This document shows positions 63,780-64,000 of a DNA stretch of 64,000 nt, one piece after another. The stretch is taken from assembly GCF_001742165.1 (NCBI RefSeq), contig NZ_CP016443.1, positions 2,666,001-2,730,000 on the forward strand, in the 5' to 3' direction. This stretch comes from Burkholderia stabilis (GTDB lineage: Bacteria > Pseudomonadota > Gammaproteobacteria > Burkholderiales > Burkholderiaceae). Made by a program: the position numbers and the translations under genes. The notes under the pieces are model-generated. The model saw nothing but the letters and a program-made list of their open reading frames with translations. It was not told the origin of the DNA and made no database searches. The first letter of the stretch is position 1. The number at the start of each line of letters is the position of its first letter.

Positions 63780-64000
63780 ATGAAAAATCGCCTCACTCTC
63801 AGCATCGCTGTCGGCATGATCCTCGGTGTCATTGCCGGCTACGCGTGTCACAAGAGCATCACCGACCCGGGCACGCTCAAAACGGTCGCCGGCTATTTCT
63901 CGATCGTGACGGACATCTTTCTGCGGCTGATCAAGATGATCATTGCGCCGCTGGTCTTCGCCACACTCATCTCCGGTCTGGCCGGGATGGACAGTGGCGA
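63780..64000 (+). CDS. Dicarboxylate/amino-acid:cation symporter, 3' end cut by window
   Basis: The first 73 codons read MKNRLTLSIAVGMILGVIAG and later FSIVTDIFLRLIKMIIAPLV, the N-terminus of the DctA/GltP (DAACS) family, which imports C4-dicarboxylates or glutamate with Na+ or H+. ATG at 63780 has AAGGA 10-14 bases upstream; ATG at 63774 is closer but less well spaced. The gene continues outside the window. Confidence 0.88.
   Translation, partial: MKNRLTLSIAVGMILGVIAGYACHKSITDPGTLKTVAGYFSIVTDIFLRLIKMIIAPLVFATLISGLAGMDSG

Noticed and set aside
1..64000. CRISPR arrays, tRNA genes, rRNA genes, insertion sequences
   Set aside because: No regular spaced repeats, cloverleaf-type sequences, transposase genes or terminal inverted repeats were found by reading.

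Overview
The window is GC-rich, densely coded DNA typical of a Burkholderia chromosome, most likely the Burkholderia cepacia complex. The reasons are strong GC3 codon use, Burkholderia-type porin, LysR, AraC and MFS families, and many stand-alone catabolic modules such as secondary replicons carry. I see no ribosomal RNA, tRNA, CRISPR array or intact insertion sequence. Both edges cut genes: an AraC-type regulator at the left and a dicarboxylate/amino-acid symporter at the right.

Left third (1-21.5 kb). A leftward sulfur-amino-acid module holds a cysteine desulfurase fused to a DUF442 domain, a Tat-type FAD amine oxidase, a polar amino-acid ABC transporter and a Cys/Met-metabolism PLP lyase, with a divergent LysR gene. 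Next come a NIPSNAP protein, a NepI-like exporter divergent from an AraC regulator, a short-chain dehydrogenase and an MFS permease. The best-defined pathway follows: a LysR gene and a rightward operon for hydroquinone ring cleavage. It encodes the two-subunit hydroquinone 1,2-dioxygenase, 4-hydroxymuconic semialdehyde dehydrogenase, maleylacetate reductase, a YciI-like protein, a Rieske ferredoxin and then a porin.

Middle (21.5-38 kb). A small accessory patch carries an unknown 83-aa gene, a ribbon-helix-helix/HTH protein and the remains of a RES-domain gene. Then come a secreted protein, an ACT-domain protein behind a long structured leader, glmS divergent from an Lrp/AsnC gene, panB divergent from an AraC gene, and the alkylation-repair pair ada-alkA/ogt. 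A hexuronate oxidation regulon (MFS permease, LacI repressor, uronate dehydrogenase) shares near-perfect palindromic operators. A MerR gene faces an Old-Yellow-Enzyme gene across a 19-bp-spaced promoter with a clear dyad.

Right part (38-64 kb). A metal-handling locus holds two DUF2946 proteins, an outer-membrane protein, CopC, a TonB receptor and a PepSY membrane protein with a His/Met loop. It is followed by small unknown genes, a LysE exporter, a gapN-type dehydrogenase, a Fur-box siderophore receptor, and a LysR gene beside a DUF1338 enzyme. A stress cluster of small proteins (27-aa membrane peptide, CsbD, BON, proline-rich peptide, PAS-LuxR regulator, second CsbD) comes next. The window ends with an orphan branched-chain-type binding protein with an amino-acid oxidase, a duplicated gene-end/terminator scar, an Amj-type lipid II flippase, a LysR gene and the symporter.
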